From Bodonicaedibacter sp963693005 (GTDB lineage: Bacteria > Pseudomonadota > Alphaproteobacteria > UBA6184), in NCBI GenBank assembly GCA_963693005.1, contig OY843726.1, positions 62,001 to 126,000 of the forward strand: a stretch of 64,000 bases of DNA, written 5' to 3'. How positions within the stretch are numbered: position 1 is the first letter of the stretch; each line of letters opens with the position of its first letter. A model generated the notes under the pieces. That model made no database searches. It was not told where the DNA came from and saw only the letters and a list, made by a program, of their open reading frames with translations. The translations under genes were made by a program, and so were the position numbers. Positions 34,404-45,200 of the stretch are shown piece after piece.

Positions 34404-36668
34404 ATGCTAAAGCAAGATGCCTTAAAATACCATACCCACCCTACCCCAGGAAAATTATCAATTATCCCCACCAAAACGATGGTAACCCAAAAAGATTTGG
34501 CGCTTGCGTATTCTCCTGGAGTGGCATTTGCATGTGAAGAAATTGTGCAAAATCCTGAGACTTCTTACGATTTGACTTCTAAAGGAAATTTAGTTGCAGT
34601 TATTAGTAATGGAACTGCCGTTTTAGGATTAGGCGATATTGGCCCAGAAGCCTCTAAGCCAGTAATGGAAGGTAAGGCCGTATTATTTAAACGTTTTGCT
34701 GATATTGATGTATTTGACATAGAGGTTAATGAGAAAGATCCTGAAAAGCTTGTGGATATTATCTCAGCTATCGCACCGACATTCGGTGGAATTAATCTTG
34801 AAGATATTGCGGCTCCGCATTGTTTTTATGTCGAGACCGAGTTACAAAAACGCCTAAAAATTCCCGTTTTTCATGACGATCAACACGGCACAGCCATAGT
34901 TGCGGCAGCTGCATTGAGAAATGCATTAAAACTAGTAAACAAAGATATAGGAAGCATTAAGGTTGTTTGTTCCGGAGCGGGTGCCGCTGCAGTTGCTTGT
35001 TTAAATTTATTTATTGATATGGGAGTAAAAAAAAGTAATATTTTTGTATGCGATCGCGAAGGCTTGGTCACGGTGCATAGGAAAGATTTGAAAGACCCCA
35101 ACAAAGCGTTTTTTGCTCAAAATGTTGAGCTTTCCACACTATCGGATGTAATTCCTAAGGCAGACGTATTTTTAGGATTGTCTGCCAAGGGGGCCTTATC
35201 AAAAGAAAACGCCTCTAAAATGGCCTCTAATCCTATTATCATGGCTATGGCAAATCCTGATCCTGAAATTACCCCTGAAGATGTGAAATCTGTTCGTGAT
35301 GACGCAATTATTGCAACGGGTCGAACTGATTATCCAAACCAAGTTAACAATGTACTGTGTTTTCCTTATATTTTTCGTGCAGCTTTGGATGTTAGAGCAA
35401 GTGAAATTAATACAGAAATGAAACTTGCATGCGTAAATGCAATTGCGAGACTAGCAGAAATAGAAACTTCTGAGAGTGTTATGATGGCATATGGGGGTGC
35501 CTCATTATCGTTTGGACGAGACTATATTATTCCCAAGCCCTTTGACCCTAGGTTATTAATTGAAATCTGCCCTGCAGTTGCAAAAGCAGCTATGGAGTCA
35601 GGCGTTGCAAAGAAACCCATAGAAGATTTTGAAGCTTATCAACAGCGGCTAACAAATCAAGTTTATAAATCCGGTTATATCATGCGACCGATTTTTGCTA
35701 AGCTTAAAGATTCTGACCGTCGAGTTTTATTTACGGATGGTTCAAATGAAAAAGTGTTGTTTGCTGCTCAGCAAGCTATTGATGAAAAGATATTTCGTCC
35801 TATTCTTTTAGGAAACGAGGCACAAATTATACGAAAAATTAAAGAGTTGAACTTACGCCTAAAACCTGGAGTTGATTCTGACATTATAGATATTTCTTCC
35901 AAAAATGAACAACTGCTTTCCCGAGCGCCTCAGTTGTATGAAAAATTAGCTCGCCAAGGCATTACTGCATTTGATGCAGAACACCTAATTACAAATGATC
36001 CGGTCTATATTGCAAGCATATTGATGCTAGAAGGAAAAGCAGATGCCATGATCAGCGGCCCCTCTGGGAAGTATTACCGGCACTTAAAAAAGCTTACGTC
36101 AGTGTTGGGGTTAAAACCTGGAGTTCAAAGCCCAACAACAATTGAAGCCTTGATTACCGAGCAGAAAACGGTATTTGTTTCAGATTCATATATTAACCCA
36201 GACCCAACGTCTCAAGAAATTGCAGACGCAACCTCTATTTGCGCGAATGCATTACGTCATTTTGGAATAACACCTCGGGTCGCCCTACTCTCCTGTAGTA
36301 GTTTTGGCTCAGTTGATTACGCTAAATCAGCAGATAAGATGCGCGTAGCTAAGCCATTGATTCAACAGAAAAACCCAGAATTAATGGTTGAAGGAGAGAT
36401 GTCAGCTGATGTGGCTTTGTCGAAGACAATTCGTGATCGTGTGTTTTCGGGATCTGATTTAAAAGAAGATGCAAATTTATTGATGGCGCCTTCTCAAGAC
36501 GCGGCAAATATTGCAATTAACCTTGCTAGAACCGTTTCAAATGGGCTAAAAGTAGGACCTATTTTGTTAGGATTGAATCAAGTTGCTCATATCGCACCAC
36601 GAGCATCTACGTCTCGAAGCATTTTAAATTTAGCGGCAATCGCAGCTGCTCAGTCTTACGAAGATTAA
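34404..36668 (+). CDS. maeB: NADP-dependent malic enzyme fused to a phosphotransacetylase domain
   Basis: A 754-residue two-domain enzyme. The malic enzyme part (1-430) has PTKTMVTQKDLALAYSPGVA, VFHDDQHGTAIVAAAALRNAL and a Rossmann GAGAAAVACLNL. The C-terminal part (430-754) is phosphotransacetylase-like, with MISGPSGKYYRHLKKLTS; this half is usually regulatory. It decarboxylates malate to pyruvate with NADPH. The dicarboxylate-type symporter on the opposite strand just downstream would fit a dicarboxylate-fed metabolism; that link is an inference. Confidence 0.94.
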   Translation: MLKQDALKYHTHPTPGKLSIIPTKTMVTQKDLALAYSPGVAFACEEIVQNPETSYDLTSKGNLVAVISNGTAVLGLGDIGPEASKPVMEGKAVLFKRFADIDVFDIEVNEKDPEKLVDIISAIAPTFGGINLEDIAAPHCFYVETELQKRLKIPVFHDDQHGTAIVAAAALRNALKLVNKDIGSIKVVCSGAGAAAVACLNLFIDMGVKKSNIFVCDREGLVTVHRKDLKDPNKAFFAQNVELSTLSDVIPKADVFLGLSAKGALSKENASKMASNPIIMAMANPDPEITPEDVKSVRDDAIIATGRTDYPNQVNNVLCFPYIFRAALDVRASEINTEMKLACVNAIARLAEIETSESVMMAYGGASLSFGRDYIIPKPFDPRLLIEICPAVAKAAMESGVAKKPIEDFEAYQQRLTNQVYKSGYIMRPIFAKLKDSDRRVLFTDGSNEKVLFAAQQAIDEKIFRPILLGNEAQIIRKIKELNLRLKPGVDSDIIDISSKNEQLLSRAPQLYEKLARQGITAFDAEHLITNDPVYIASILMLEGKADAMISGPSGKYYRHLKKLTSVLGLKPGVQSPTTIEALITEQKTVFVSDSYINPDPTSQEIADATSICANALRHFGITPRVALLSCSSFGSVDYAKSADKMRVAKPLIQQKNPELMVEGEMSADVALSKTIRDRVFSGSDLKEDANLLMAPSQDAANIAINLARTVSNGLKVGPILLGLNQVAHIAPRASTSRSILNLAAIAAAQSYED

Positions 36669-36695
36669 AGAAAGCCCTTTAAGGGGCTTTCTTTA
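36666..36695. terminator. Bidirectional terminator between maeB and the symporter gene
   Basis: AAAGAAAGCCC (36667-36677) pairs perfectly with GGGCTTTCTTT (36684-36694) around a 6-base loop. The A/T-rich arms give T-runs on both strands, so it can serve both convergent genes. Confidence 0.75.
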
Positions 36696-36702
36696 ATGCT
36701 AG

Positions 36703-37941
36703 TTACGAGGCAACAACTTTTGGAACCATATGATTATGAGTTTCTGAATCATTTATTACCTTGGTAACACACACGTCTGACCAAACATTAAGAGAGGTTT
36801 CCACCATATCTATAAGCCCATAAAAGGGTAAAATTATACCCATTAAAGTAATAGGCACATTCATGCTACTCAGCAAACTTGCACTTAAAAAGAAGCATCC
36901 CATTGGCACTCCGGCATTTCCAATTGCAGCAATGCTTGCAATAAAGACCCAACTAAACATTGTTGCATACGTAATTTCCATTCCATTGTTTTGCATCAAG
37001 TAAATAACTGTTGCAAAAATAAATGCAGCACAACCATTCATATTAATTGTCGTGCACAATGGCAAAATAAACCGACTAACAGATGGATGTACTCCTAATT
37101 TCTTTTCTGCAGTTTCAATAGTTACTGGCAATGTGCTGGTAGATGATTTTGAGAAAAATGCCAAAGAAAGTGCGGGCATCATACGCTTCATTGCATCAAA
37201 TGGGGCTATTCCCTTACTATACAACCACATTGGAAGTATCACAAAACCTTGAATTACATTAGCAAGCAAAATTACAAGCAAGTATTCACTAATACCTTGT
37301 AAGCTAGAACCTTCTTGAAGTTGTACGATAGTTGTGGTTATAAATCCATAAAGTCCAAGTGGAATAATTTTAACCACCCAACCCGTAATTACTAGAAAGA
37401 TACTATGAGCCCCTTTAAAAACAGAAGAAATTATTGATTTAGCCGTGGTGTCTTGAATAAAGCGAATAGCGAGCCCTAGAACTATTCCAACCAATAAAAC
37501 TCCCATGACCTGGTGTTCTATAAACGGCTCAAATAAGTTAGTAGGAATTAAGTTTACTAAATATTGCCCGTACCCTATTTGATTAGTAACGGGCATAATA
37601 GAAGGTTCTGTAGTTACATTACTGGGGCTAATTAAGATGTATAAAACACCGGTAACCGCAGCAGCAATAATTGTGGTGCTTATAGTATATAATAAAGTTC
37701 GTTTTGCCATACGATTCATACGCTCTGCCCCGTGTTGTGAAAGAGTCACAATTATAGATAGCGCAATAATAGGAAGGCTAATACATTTAAATATACGAAT
37801 AAATAGCTCGGCGATTAGTAATCCGGATGATTTTAAAAATTCTATTCCACTAAACGCGCTAACAAATGCAAGTAAGATGCTTATAGAATATAGAATGAGA
37901 GTTGTTGGTACTTTAGATTTGGATGAATGATTAACGCACAT
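36703..37941 (-). CDS. Dicarboxylate/amino acid:cation symporter (DAACS/SDF family)
   Basis: A 412-residue membrane protein with about eight helices. It has the conserved re-entrant loop FFSKSSTSTLPVTIETAEKKLGV (serine-rich HP1) and PLCTTINMNGCAAFIFATVIYLMQ (TM7, TxNMxG type). Members import glutamate, aspartate, serine or C4-dicarboxylates with sodium or protons. AAGGA lies about 9 bases upstream of the ATG. The exact substrate cannot be read from the sequence. Confidence 0.9.
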   Translation of the reverse strand: MCVNHSSKSKVPTTLILYSISILLAFVSAFSGIEFLKSSGLLIAELFIRIFKCISLPIIALSIIVTLSQHGAERMNRMAKRTLLYTISTTIIAAAVTGVLYILISPSNVTTEPSIMPVTNQIGYGQYLVNLIPTNLFEPFIEHQVMGVLLVGIVLGLAIRFIQDTTAKSIISSVFKGAHSIFLVITGWVVKIIPLGLYGFITTTIVQLQEGSSLQGISEYLLVILLANVIQGFVILPMWLYSKGIAPFDAMKRMMPALSLAFFSKSSTSTLPVTIETAEKKLGVHPSVSRFILPLCTTINMNGCAAFIFATVIYLMQNNGMEITYATMFSWVFIASIAAIGNAGVPMGCFFLSASLLSSMNVPITLMGIILPFYGLIDMVETSLNVWSDVCVTKVINDSETHNHMVPKVVAS

Positions 37942-38238
37942 CGTAAAAAGTCCTTATTCAATAAATTTAAGAAAATTAGGGTAAGTTCAGAAAAAGTCGG
38001 GTGAGGGTTAGCTACAACAGCAGCAGATAGAAGAAGACAAAATAGTGTTAAAATACACGGCAATGTGGGGAGATGTTTTCATTAAAAAAATCCTTTCCGA
38101 GCGAGAATATCGCGACTTAGTCTAAAAATCAAGATAAGAGTAGCCTATTGCACTAAATGAACATAAGGTTAGTTAGTTCGCTTGTTAAGCATATGTTTAC
38201 TTGCGGTCTATAGGGTGTAATCAAAAGGATGGTGTTGC

Positions 38239-38658
38239 GTGAAAGTAGATTTAGGATCACAGTTGCAGGCTATGAGTCACTTAAAGTCTATAGCTAAGCA
38301 ACAAAAATTAAAAAAAGCTAAATTTAGCGTAGAGCCTGATGAAATAGAAACTTCAGAACCTGAAATTTCATCCATTCAAAAAACCTCCCCCAATTCATCT
38401 GTTTCATTTGTGAATTTACAGGCTTCTTCAAAACAGGAAAAAGCAGCCTTGTCTAAAGGTTTAACTATGTTAGACGAGTTAAAACAGTTTCAGTACCAAC
38501 TATTAGGGAAAAACTTCTCAAAGGAATCACTTGATAATATGCAGCGTCAGCTTAAAGAGAGCCAATCTTTATTGTTAGGAGTTTCATCTAGTGTAAAAGC
38601 GCTGTTAGAAGATATTCAAGTTAGAATTGCTGTTGAGCTTGCAAAACAAGATCAATAA
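38239..38658 (+). CDS. fliX: FliX-like flagellar assembly regulator
   Basis: A 139-residue protein whose C-terminus follows the FliX pattern. KGLTMLDELKQFQYQLLGKN matches the family 'ALDxLDxLxxxLLxG' helix, and the end LLEDIQVRIAVELAKQDQ matches the hallmark 'EIELRAxVELAK'. The N-terminus is variable and Ser/Lys-rich. In Caulobacter FliX works with FlbD to couple flagellar assembly to transcription. The gene is alone, 9 kb from fliK-flgD-flgE. The start is GTG 38239. Confidence 0.75.
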   Translation: MKVDLGSQLQAMSHLKSIAKQQKLKKAKFSVEPDEIETSEPEISSIQKTSPNSSVSFVNLQASSKQEKAALSKGLTMLDELKQFQYQLLGKNFSKESLDNMQRQLKESQSLLLGVSSSVKALLEDIQVRIAVELAKQDQ

Positions 38659-38671
38659 CTTCTTCTTATAG

Positions 38672-38711
38672 AAAAAAAACGTTGCCATTTTTTAATTGGA
38701 AACGTTTTTTG
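38672..38711. terminator. Terminator between fliX and the convergent MFS gene
   Basis: AAAAAACGTT pairs with AACGTTTTTT, with a further CCA/TGG inner helix, and A/T runs on both sides, so it may work on both strands. Confidence 0.65.
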
Positions 38712-38730
38712 AAAAAACTTTAGGTCGTAT

Positions 38731-40020
38731 TTAGTCAAGAGTCTTTGGAAAAAGCTTCATTTTAGAAGCTACTACCAAAATCGCAATTGCAAAAGCTGCG
38801 ATTAAAGAGCTGAATATAAAATTTGTTTCTGCTCCGTATGTGCTCCACAATGGTCCTGCAACGTATTTGTTTGCAACATAAGAGGCCAGTCCAAATAAAA
38901 TATAGTAAATACCAAACGCCGTTCCCTTTAAATGCTTTGGAGACACATCAACAATAAGTGAGAGTAACAATCCTTGAGTCACTGCCCAGTGTAGCCCCCA
39001 GCAGGCAGTAGCAATAAACAGCGCAGAAATTGAGGAGAAGTTCGCCATAATCATGTTGGAGATAATCATAAACAAAATACCGGCAGCAACCATTTTCTTT
39101 TTGCCAACTTTATCAGCTAAGAGCCCTAATGGATAGGCCGCAAAGGATGTAACCAGGGTCAAAACTACAATGATCATCGTAGACGCTTGCCCAGTAGCTC
39201 CTAATTCTTTTCCTCTAAACTGTAAAAATGACTCGTTAAAATGGGCAACCCCATAAAACCAAATTACCAACATTAAAATCCAGAATGGCTTTCCCATGTA
39301 TCTAATATTATGTATAAACTCATGAAAAAAGCGGGAAATTTCACGCCAGCCCTTCAAATTAGCATGTTTGGGCGGGTGAACAAAAAAAGCTAGGAAAATT
39401 AGAGATATAATAGCGGGAACAATTGCGACAACAAATGCAGAAATAAAGGCTGCTTTATATCCTACCCATGCAACCATAAAACTTCCTAGCATCAGAGTTG
39501 CAACCATAGACCCGGCGCTTGCTCCAAGTTTTCTAAGAGTTTGAGATAGTCCATAACTACGGCCTCGAATTTCTTTAGGTGCGCAATCACCAAGTAGTGC
39601 ATCACGCGGAGAGGCTTGGATACCATTTCCTATACGATCTAAAACTTTTACGCCAAAGAAAATGGCAAATGACGAAGCAAAGGGGAATAAAATCTTTGTT
39701 CCTGCTGAAAATGCAAATCCTAGCAGCATGAGTGACTTTCGTTGAAAAATAGAATCGCTTAAGGATCCGGCTAAAAAGCGTAAAATCTGAGAAACAAATT
39801 CGACAACACTTTCTAAGTCACCTAAATCCCTAGCATCAATATTGTGAATTTCAATCAAGTAAACTGGCCCAATTGTTGTTACAATTGAGGACGAGAACGT
39901 CAATAGCATACTCGCAATAGAAATCATCCAAACTGACAGTGGAATCTTAATTTTTTTCTTTGTGGGAGGAGTTGATGTGGAATTGATTTTATCTTCAGGA
40001 GTTTCGCTTGGCTGAGCCAT
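38731..40020 (-). CDS. Major facilitator superfamily transporter
   Basis: A 429-residue protein with about twelve hydrophobic segments, a soluble Pro/Thr/Lys N-terminus of 25 residues, and MFS loops. Loop 2-3 is GSLSDSIFQRKSLM and loop 8-9 is GLLADKVGKKKMVA. DRIGNGIQASPRDALLGD resembles a group of uncharacterised MFS proteins common in intracellular alphaproteobacteria. The substrate is unknown. Confidence 0.88.
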   Translation of the reverse strand: MAQPSETPEDKINSTSTPPTKKKIKIPLSVWMISIASMLLTFSSSIVTTIGPVYLIEIHNIDARDLGDLESVVEFVSQILRFLAGSLSDSIFQRKSLMLLGFAFSAGTKILFPFASSFAIFFGVKVLDRIGNGIQASPRDALLGDCAPKEIRGRSYGLSQTLRKLGASAGSMVATLMLGSFMVAWVGYKAAFISAFVVAIVPAIISLIFLAFFVHPPKHANLKGWREISRFFHEFIHNIRYMGKPFWILMLVIWFYGVAHFNESFLQFRGKELGATGQASTMIIVVLTLVTSFAAYPLGLLADKVGKKKMVAAGILFMIISNMIMANFSSISALFIATACWGLHWAVTQGLLLSLIVDVSPKHLKGTAFGIYYILFGLASYVANKYVAGPLWSTYGAETNFIFSSLIAAFAIAILVVASKMKLFPKTLD

Positions 40021-40230
40021 CAGTGATCCTTTGTGTAAAAGTTGTCAAATACAATAATTCTAGATTCCTTTTACTCTATTTTTATTTGAATCGCAAGGTG
40101 TTTATCTAACTATACAGAAAGAGAGCGAGATAAAATTTAGAAACTTGTCTTAAATATATTTAAGCTGTTCAGTTGATTGCGTTTAAATGCTGATAGTGCT
40201 AAAACTAATATACTATTCAACATCAGGTTT

Positions 40231-42216
40231 ATGTCTCTTTTTAAACTAAACTCAGAATATACCCCTGCGGGAGATCAACCCCAAGCGATTGCTGAGCTAT
40301 GCATGGGATTAAACAATCAAGATCGCGACCAAGTATTGCTGGGTGCAACTGGTACAGGCAAAACCTTTACTATGGCCCATATCATTCAAAACTTGCAACG
40401 ACCTGCAGTAATTATGGCTCACAATAAAACACTAGCTGCTCAATTGTATGGAGAAATGAAACAATTCTTCCCTGATAATGCAGTTGAATACTTTGTATCT
40501 TACTATGATTACTATACCCCAGAAGCGTATGTTCCTAGAACAAACACCTACATAGCAAAAGAATCCTCGATTAATGAGCAAATTGACCGTATGCGACATT
40601 CAGCAACTCGGGCCATTTTAGAGCGAGAAGATACAATTATTGTTGCAAGTGTATCTTGCATCTATGGATTGGGAGACGTAGAAGCCTACCGTGGTATGAT
40701 GTTTCAGCTAAAGGTTGGCCAGGAAATTGCACGAAATGAACTGATGCGTATGCTGGTGTCACGCCAATATCAGCGCAACGACGTTCAGTTTGCTCGGGGT
40801 AGTTTTCGAGTTCGTGGTGATGTCTTAGAAATTTTTCCTTCTCACTATGAGGATCGTGCTTGGCGCTTATCATTTTTTGGTGACGAACTTGAATCAATTG
40901 ATGAATTTGACCCGCTTACTGGAAAGCGCTTTTCATCGTTAGAAGACGTTCGTGTTTTTCCTAATAGTCATTATGTAACTCCTGGCCCAACAATTCAGCA
41001 GGCTATTCAGCAAATGAAAGTTGATTTAGACCTTCGTTTAAAAGAGTTTGAATCGGATAGCAAGCTATTAGAAGCGCAGCGTTTACGAGAACGCACCACG
41101 TTTGATATTGAAATGTTGCAGGCTACGGGAATGTGTCAAGGAATTGAAAACTATTCCAGATATTTAACGGGGCGCCCTCCTGGCGCGCCACCGCCTACTC
41201 TCTTTGAGTACCTGCCTGAAGGTGCACTATTGTTTGTGGATGAAAGTCATGTATCAGTGCCTCAAGTCGGGGGGATGTATCGGGGGGATTTTAGCAGAAA
41301 AACAACTCTTTCTGAATATGGATTTCGATTGCCCGCTTGCATTGACAACCGCCCCTTAAAATTTGAAGAATGGGACAAAATGCGACCTCAGACTGTCTAT
41401 GTTTCTGCAACGCCAGGGCCATGGGAATTAGCGCAAGCTGAGGGTGTGTTTACTGAACAGGTGATTCGCCCCACTGGATTAGTAGATCCAGAGTGTGCTA
41501 TTCGCCCGACCGAACATCAGGTGGATGATTTAATTTCGGAATGCAGAGATACAATCAATGCGGGATATCGAGCGTTAGTCACTACTTTGACAAAAAAAAT
41601 GGCCGAGGCTCTTACTGATTATCTAACAGAAGCGGGCTTTAAAGTCGCTTATTTACATTCAGATGTAGATACCTTAGAACGTATTGAAATTATTCAAAAG
41701 CTTCGTCAAGGAGATGTTGACATTATAGTTGGTATTAACTTATTGCGTGAAGGTTTAGACATTCCCGAATGTGGTTTGGTGGCAATTTTAGATGCTGATA
41801 AAGAAGGTTTTTTGCGATCAAAAACATCTTTAATTCAAACTATTGGTCGTGCTGCCCGTAACGTGGATGGGCACGTAATCTTATATGCTGATAAAATTAC
41901 AGATTCTATGCGCGCAGCCTTAGATGAAACTGAACGTAGACGTATAAAGCAAATAGCTTACAATGAACAATACGGCATTACCCCTTCTACGATCAAGAAG
42001 AGCTTGCAACCTATTTTGAGTGAATGGCAATCAACCAAAGCTTCGAAAAAATCAACTCTTTTAGATAATTTTGAGGAGGTAGACCCAAAGAAAATTGAGA
42101 AGTTACGAAAAGAAATGCTCAAAGCAGCCGAAGATTTAGATTTTGAAAAAGCAGCATCATTAAGAGATCAGGTTCGTGAAATGGAAAAACAATTTTTGGG
42201 AGTTGCTGACGAATGA
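40231..42216 (+). CDS. uvrB: Excinuclease ABC subunit B
   Basis: A 661-residue DNA repair helicase from ATG 40231 (MSLFKLNSEYTPAGDQPQAI). Visible are Walker A GATGTGKTFTMA, the beta-hairpin YFVSYYDYYTPEAYVPRTNTY, LLREGLDIPE, QTIGRAARN and the C-terminal UVR motif (KMLKAAEDLDFEKAASLRDQ-like). It verifies damage in nucleotide excision repair. An in-frame ATG at 40177 would add 18 residues not seen in the family. It overlaps dnaE by 4 bases. Confidence 0.96.
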   Translation: MSLFKLNSEYTPAGDQPQAIAELCMGLNNQDRDQVLLGATGTGKTFTMAHIIQNLQRPAVIMAHNKTLAAQLYGEMKQFFPDNAVEYFVSYYDYYTPEAYVPRTNTYIAKESSINEQIDRMRHSATRAILEREDTIIVASVSCIYGLGDVEAYRGMMFQLKVGQEIARNELMRMLVSRQYQRNDVQFARGSFRVRGDVLEIFPSHYEDRAWRLSFFGDELESIDEFDPLTGKRFSSLEDVRVFPNSHYVTPGPTIQQAIQQMKVDLDLRLKEFESDSKLLEAQRLRERTTFDIEMLQATGMCQGIENYSRYLTGRPPGAPPPTLFEYLPEGALLFVDESHVSVPQVGGMYRGDFSRKTTLSEYGFRLPACIDNRPLKFEEWDKMRPQTVYVSATPGPWELAQAEGVFTEQVIRPTGLVDPECAIRPTEHQVDDLISECRDTINAGYRALVTTLTKKMAEALTDYLTEAGFKVAYLHSDVDTLERIEIIQKLRQGDVDIIVGINLLREGLDIPECGLVAILDADKEGFLRSKTSLIQTIGRAARNVDGHVILYADKITDSMRAALDETERRRIKQIAYNEQYGITPSTIKKSLQPILSEWQSTKASKKSTLLDNFEEVDPKKIEKLRKEMLKAAEDLDFEKAASLRDQVREMEKQFLGVADE

Positions 42217-45200
42217 GTACCCCTCCCCTTTTTATTCATTTAAGAACGCATACCTCTTACTCTTTAGCCGAAGGTGCAATTACTATTAAGGCCTTGGCCA
42301 AACAATGTGAAAAAAAGAATATCCCTGCTGTAGGCATTTCGGATACTGCAAATCTTTTTGGTGCGTTAGAATCCTCATTAGCTTTATCGTCTGTTGGAGT
42401 ACAACCTATTATTGGATGCCAACTCTACATTGAGTCAGACAGTGGTCAACCGGATGTGCTTCCCGTTATTGCTCAAACAGAGAAAGGTTATAGAAATCTA
42501 TTAAAAATAGTTTCTAACTCATATTTAAACTCCCTTCATCCTAATTTTCCAGTAGTAAGTTGGAAAGTGTTAGAGCTATATAGCTCAGACTTAATTGTTT
42601 TAACGGGTGGAATAACATGGTTTGCTTACGATCAAGTAGCTGGAATACCCCTGCCTGGGGTTTCCCGGTTGCTACTAGGTCAGAAAGTTGAGGCAGCTGA
42701 GGCATACTTGAATCGGTTAAAGCAGGTTTTCCCTAACAAGCTATATATTGAGCTAACTCGACACGGGCTAGCTGATGAAAAACGTTTAGAAGCTTCTTTG
42801 TTAAAATTCGCTCAAAAATTAGACTTACCAATAGTTGCAACAAATCATACCTATTTTTTAGAGAAGGAAATGTTTCCCTCTCATGATGCATTTTTATGTA
42901 TTTCTGAAGGAAAGTTTGTAAGTCAAGATAATCGTCGACGAATTACAGAAGAGCACAGGTTTAAATCTGCTGAAGAAATGCATGAACTATTTAAAGATTT
43001 GCCTGAAGCAATTGAAAACACAGTAAATATTGCAAAACGCTGCAGTTTTATGCCAACTACGCATGATCCTATCCTCCCTCCATTTGATTCTGGCGATGGT
43101 AAGCCAGAAAGTGAAAAACTACGTCAAATGGCACATGATGGCCTTAAAGTTAGGTTAGAAAAACAAGTATGTGCAGCAGCAATGCCGCAAAGTGAAAAAG
43201 AATCAGTCGAACAGAAATATAGCCGTCGTTTGGACTTAGAATTAGATACTATTATTCAAATGGGGTTCCCGGGGTATTTTTTAATCGTTGCCGATTTTAT
43301 TCAGTGGTCTAAGCGTGAAAACATTCCCGTGGGACCAGGCCGTGGATCTGGTGCTGGTTCATTAGTTGCTTGGTCATTAACTATTACGGATATTGACCCA
43401 ATTAGGTTTGGATTAATCTTTGAGCGCTTTTTAAATCCAGAACGGGTATCAATGCCTGATTTCGATATTGACTTTTGCCAAGAGCGGAGAGATGAGGTCA
43501 TTCACTATGTCCAAAAAAAGTATGGGTCTGATAAAGTTGCTCAAATCATTACCTTTGGAAAGCTTCAGGCGAGAGCAGTACTAAGAGATGTGGGGCGAGT
43601 CCTCCAAATCCCCTACCCCGTTGTTGATCGCATGTGCAAATTAGTCCCCAACCAACCTCATGCTCAAATGACATTGGCCGAGGCAATCGAACAAGAACCT
43701 AAGTTTCAAGAAGAGGCAAAGCAAGAAGACAGCGTAGAGGTTTTATTAGAATATAGTCAAAAATTAGAAGGTTTGTACCGTCATGCCTCCACACATGCTG
43801 CTGGGGTTGTGATTGGAGATAGATCTTTGGATGAACTGGTACCTCTTTACCGAGACCCGACCTCTGACGTTCCCGTGACTCAGTTTAATATGAAGTATGT
43901 TGAAATGGCTGGACTTGTAAAGTTTGACTTCTTGGGGTTAAAAACACTCACAGTTATTCAACACACCGTTAGTATGTTAGATAAGCGTAATATACAAATT
44001 GTTATGTCAGACTTACCTTTTGATGATCAGGCAACGTTTGATTTGCTAGCACGAGTAGAAACAGTCGGCATTTTTCAGCTAGAAAGCTCTGGAATGAAAG
44101 ATGTGTTGCGCAAGCTAAAGCCAGACACATTTGAAGACATCATTGCCTTGGTTGCTTTGTATCGTCCGGGACCCATGGATGATATCCCAAGATACATTGC
44201 CTGTAAACATGGTGAACAGCCTATCACGTATACCCATCCATCTATGGAACCTATTTTGAAAGAAACCTTTGGGGTGATGGTTTATCAAGAACAAGTCATG
44301 AAAATTGCGCAAGACTTAGCTGGATATAGTCTAGGTGGCGCTGATTTGCTGCGTAGAGCAATGGGTAAGAAAATTAAAGAAGCCATGGATGCCGAGCGTG
44401 TAAAGTTTGTAGAAGGTTGCATAAAAAACTTAATTCCGCATGCCAAGGCTGAAAAAATATTTGATCAAATGGCTAAGTTTGCAAGTTATGGATTTAACAA
44501 ATCTCACTCGGCACCTTATGGATTACTGGCCTATCAAACGGCCTATTTAAAGGCAAATTACCCAATCGATTTTTTTGCAGCAACCATGAGTTTAGATATT
44601 CACCACACTGAGAAATTAGCAAAAACTGCTTCAGAAGTGCGTCGAATGAAGGTTCCCCTTTTACCCCCAGATGTTAATCATTCTCAAGTTTTATTTGATT
44701 CTGAAAATGGAACAGCCTTGCGATATGCATTGTCTGCTTTGAAAGGAGTTGGCATTAATGTTATGGAAAAGGTTGTTGAAGAGCGCGCTAAAAAAGGCCC
44801 GTTTAAAGATATTTTTGATTTTGTTCGTCGATTAGATACAAAAGTAGTAAACAAACGTATTTTAGAGTCTATGATTCAAGGCGGTGCCTTTGATACTCTT
44901 CATTCTAATCGAAGGCAGTTATTTGAAGGATTAGAGTCTATTGCTGCCTGTGTTGGGGCAGCCTTGAATACTCAGCAAAACTCTCTGTTTGGGGCAGACG
45001 AACTAACTCCCGACTTGCCTAAAGTTTCAGAGTGGGGGGAAATGGACAAGTTAAATCGCGAAAAATCTGTAATTGGCTTTTACTTATCGGCTCACCCTCT
45101 AGACGGAATTGATTTGCCCGATATAACCCCATCTAGCAAATTTGAAAACTTGGACTCTACACAAGAAATCTCCGTGGCGGCGGTAGTGGTAGGGCTGCAA

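Noticed and set aside
37881..38063. 60-codon minus-strand frame with a hydrophobic start, upstream of the symporter
   Set aside because: It has a signal-like start but overlaps the symporter gene in another phase and has no ribosome site. It may be a decayed leader or chance.
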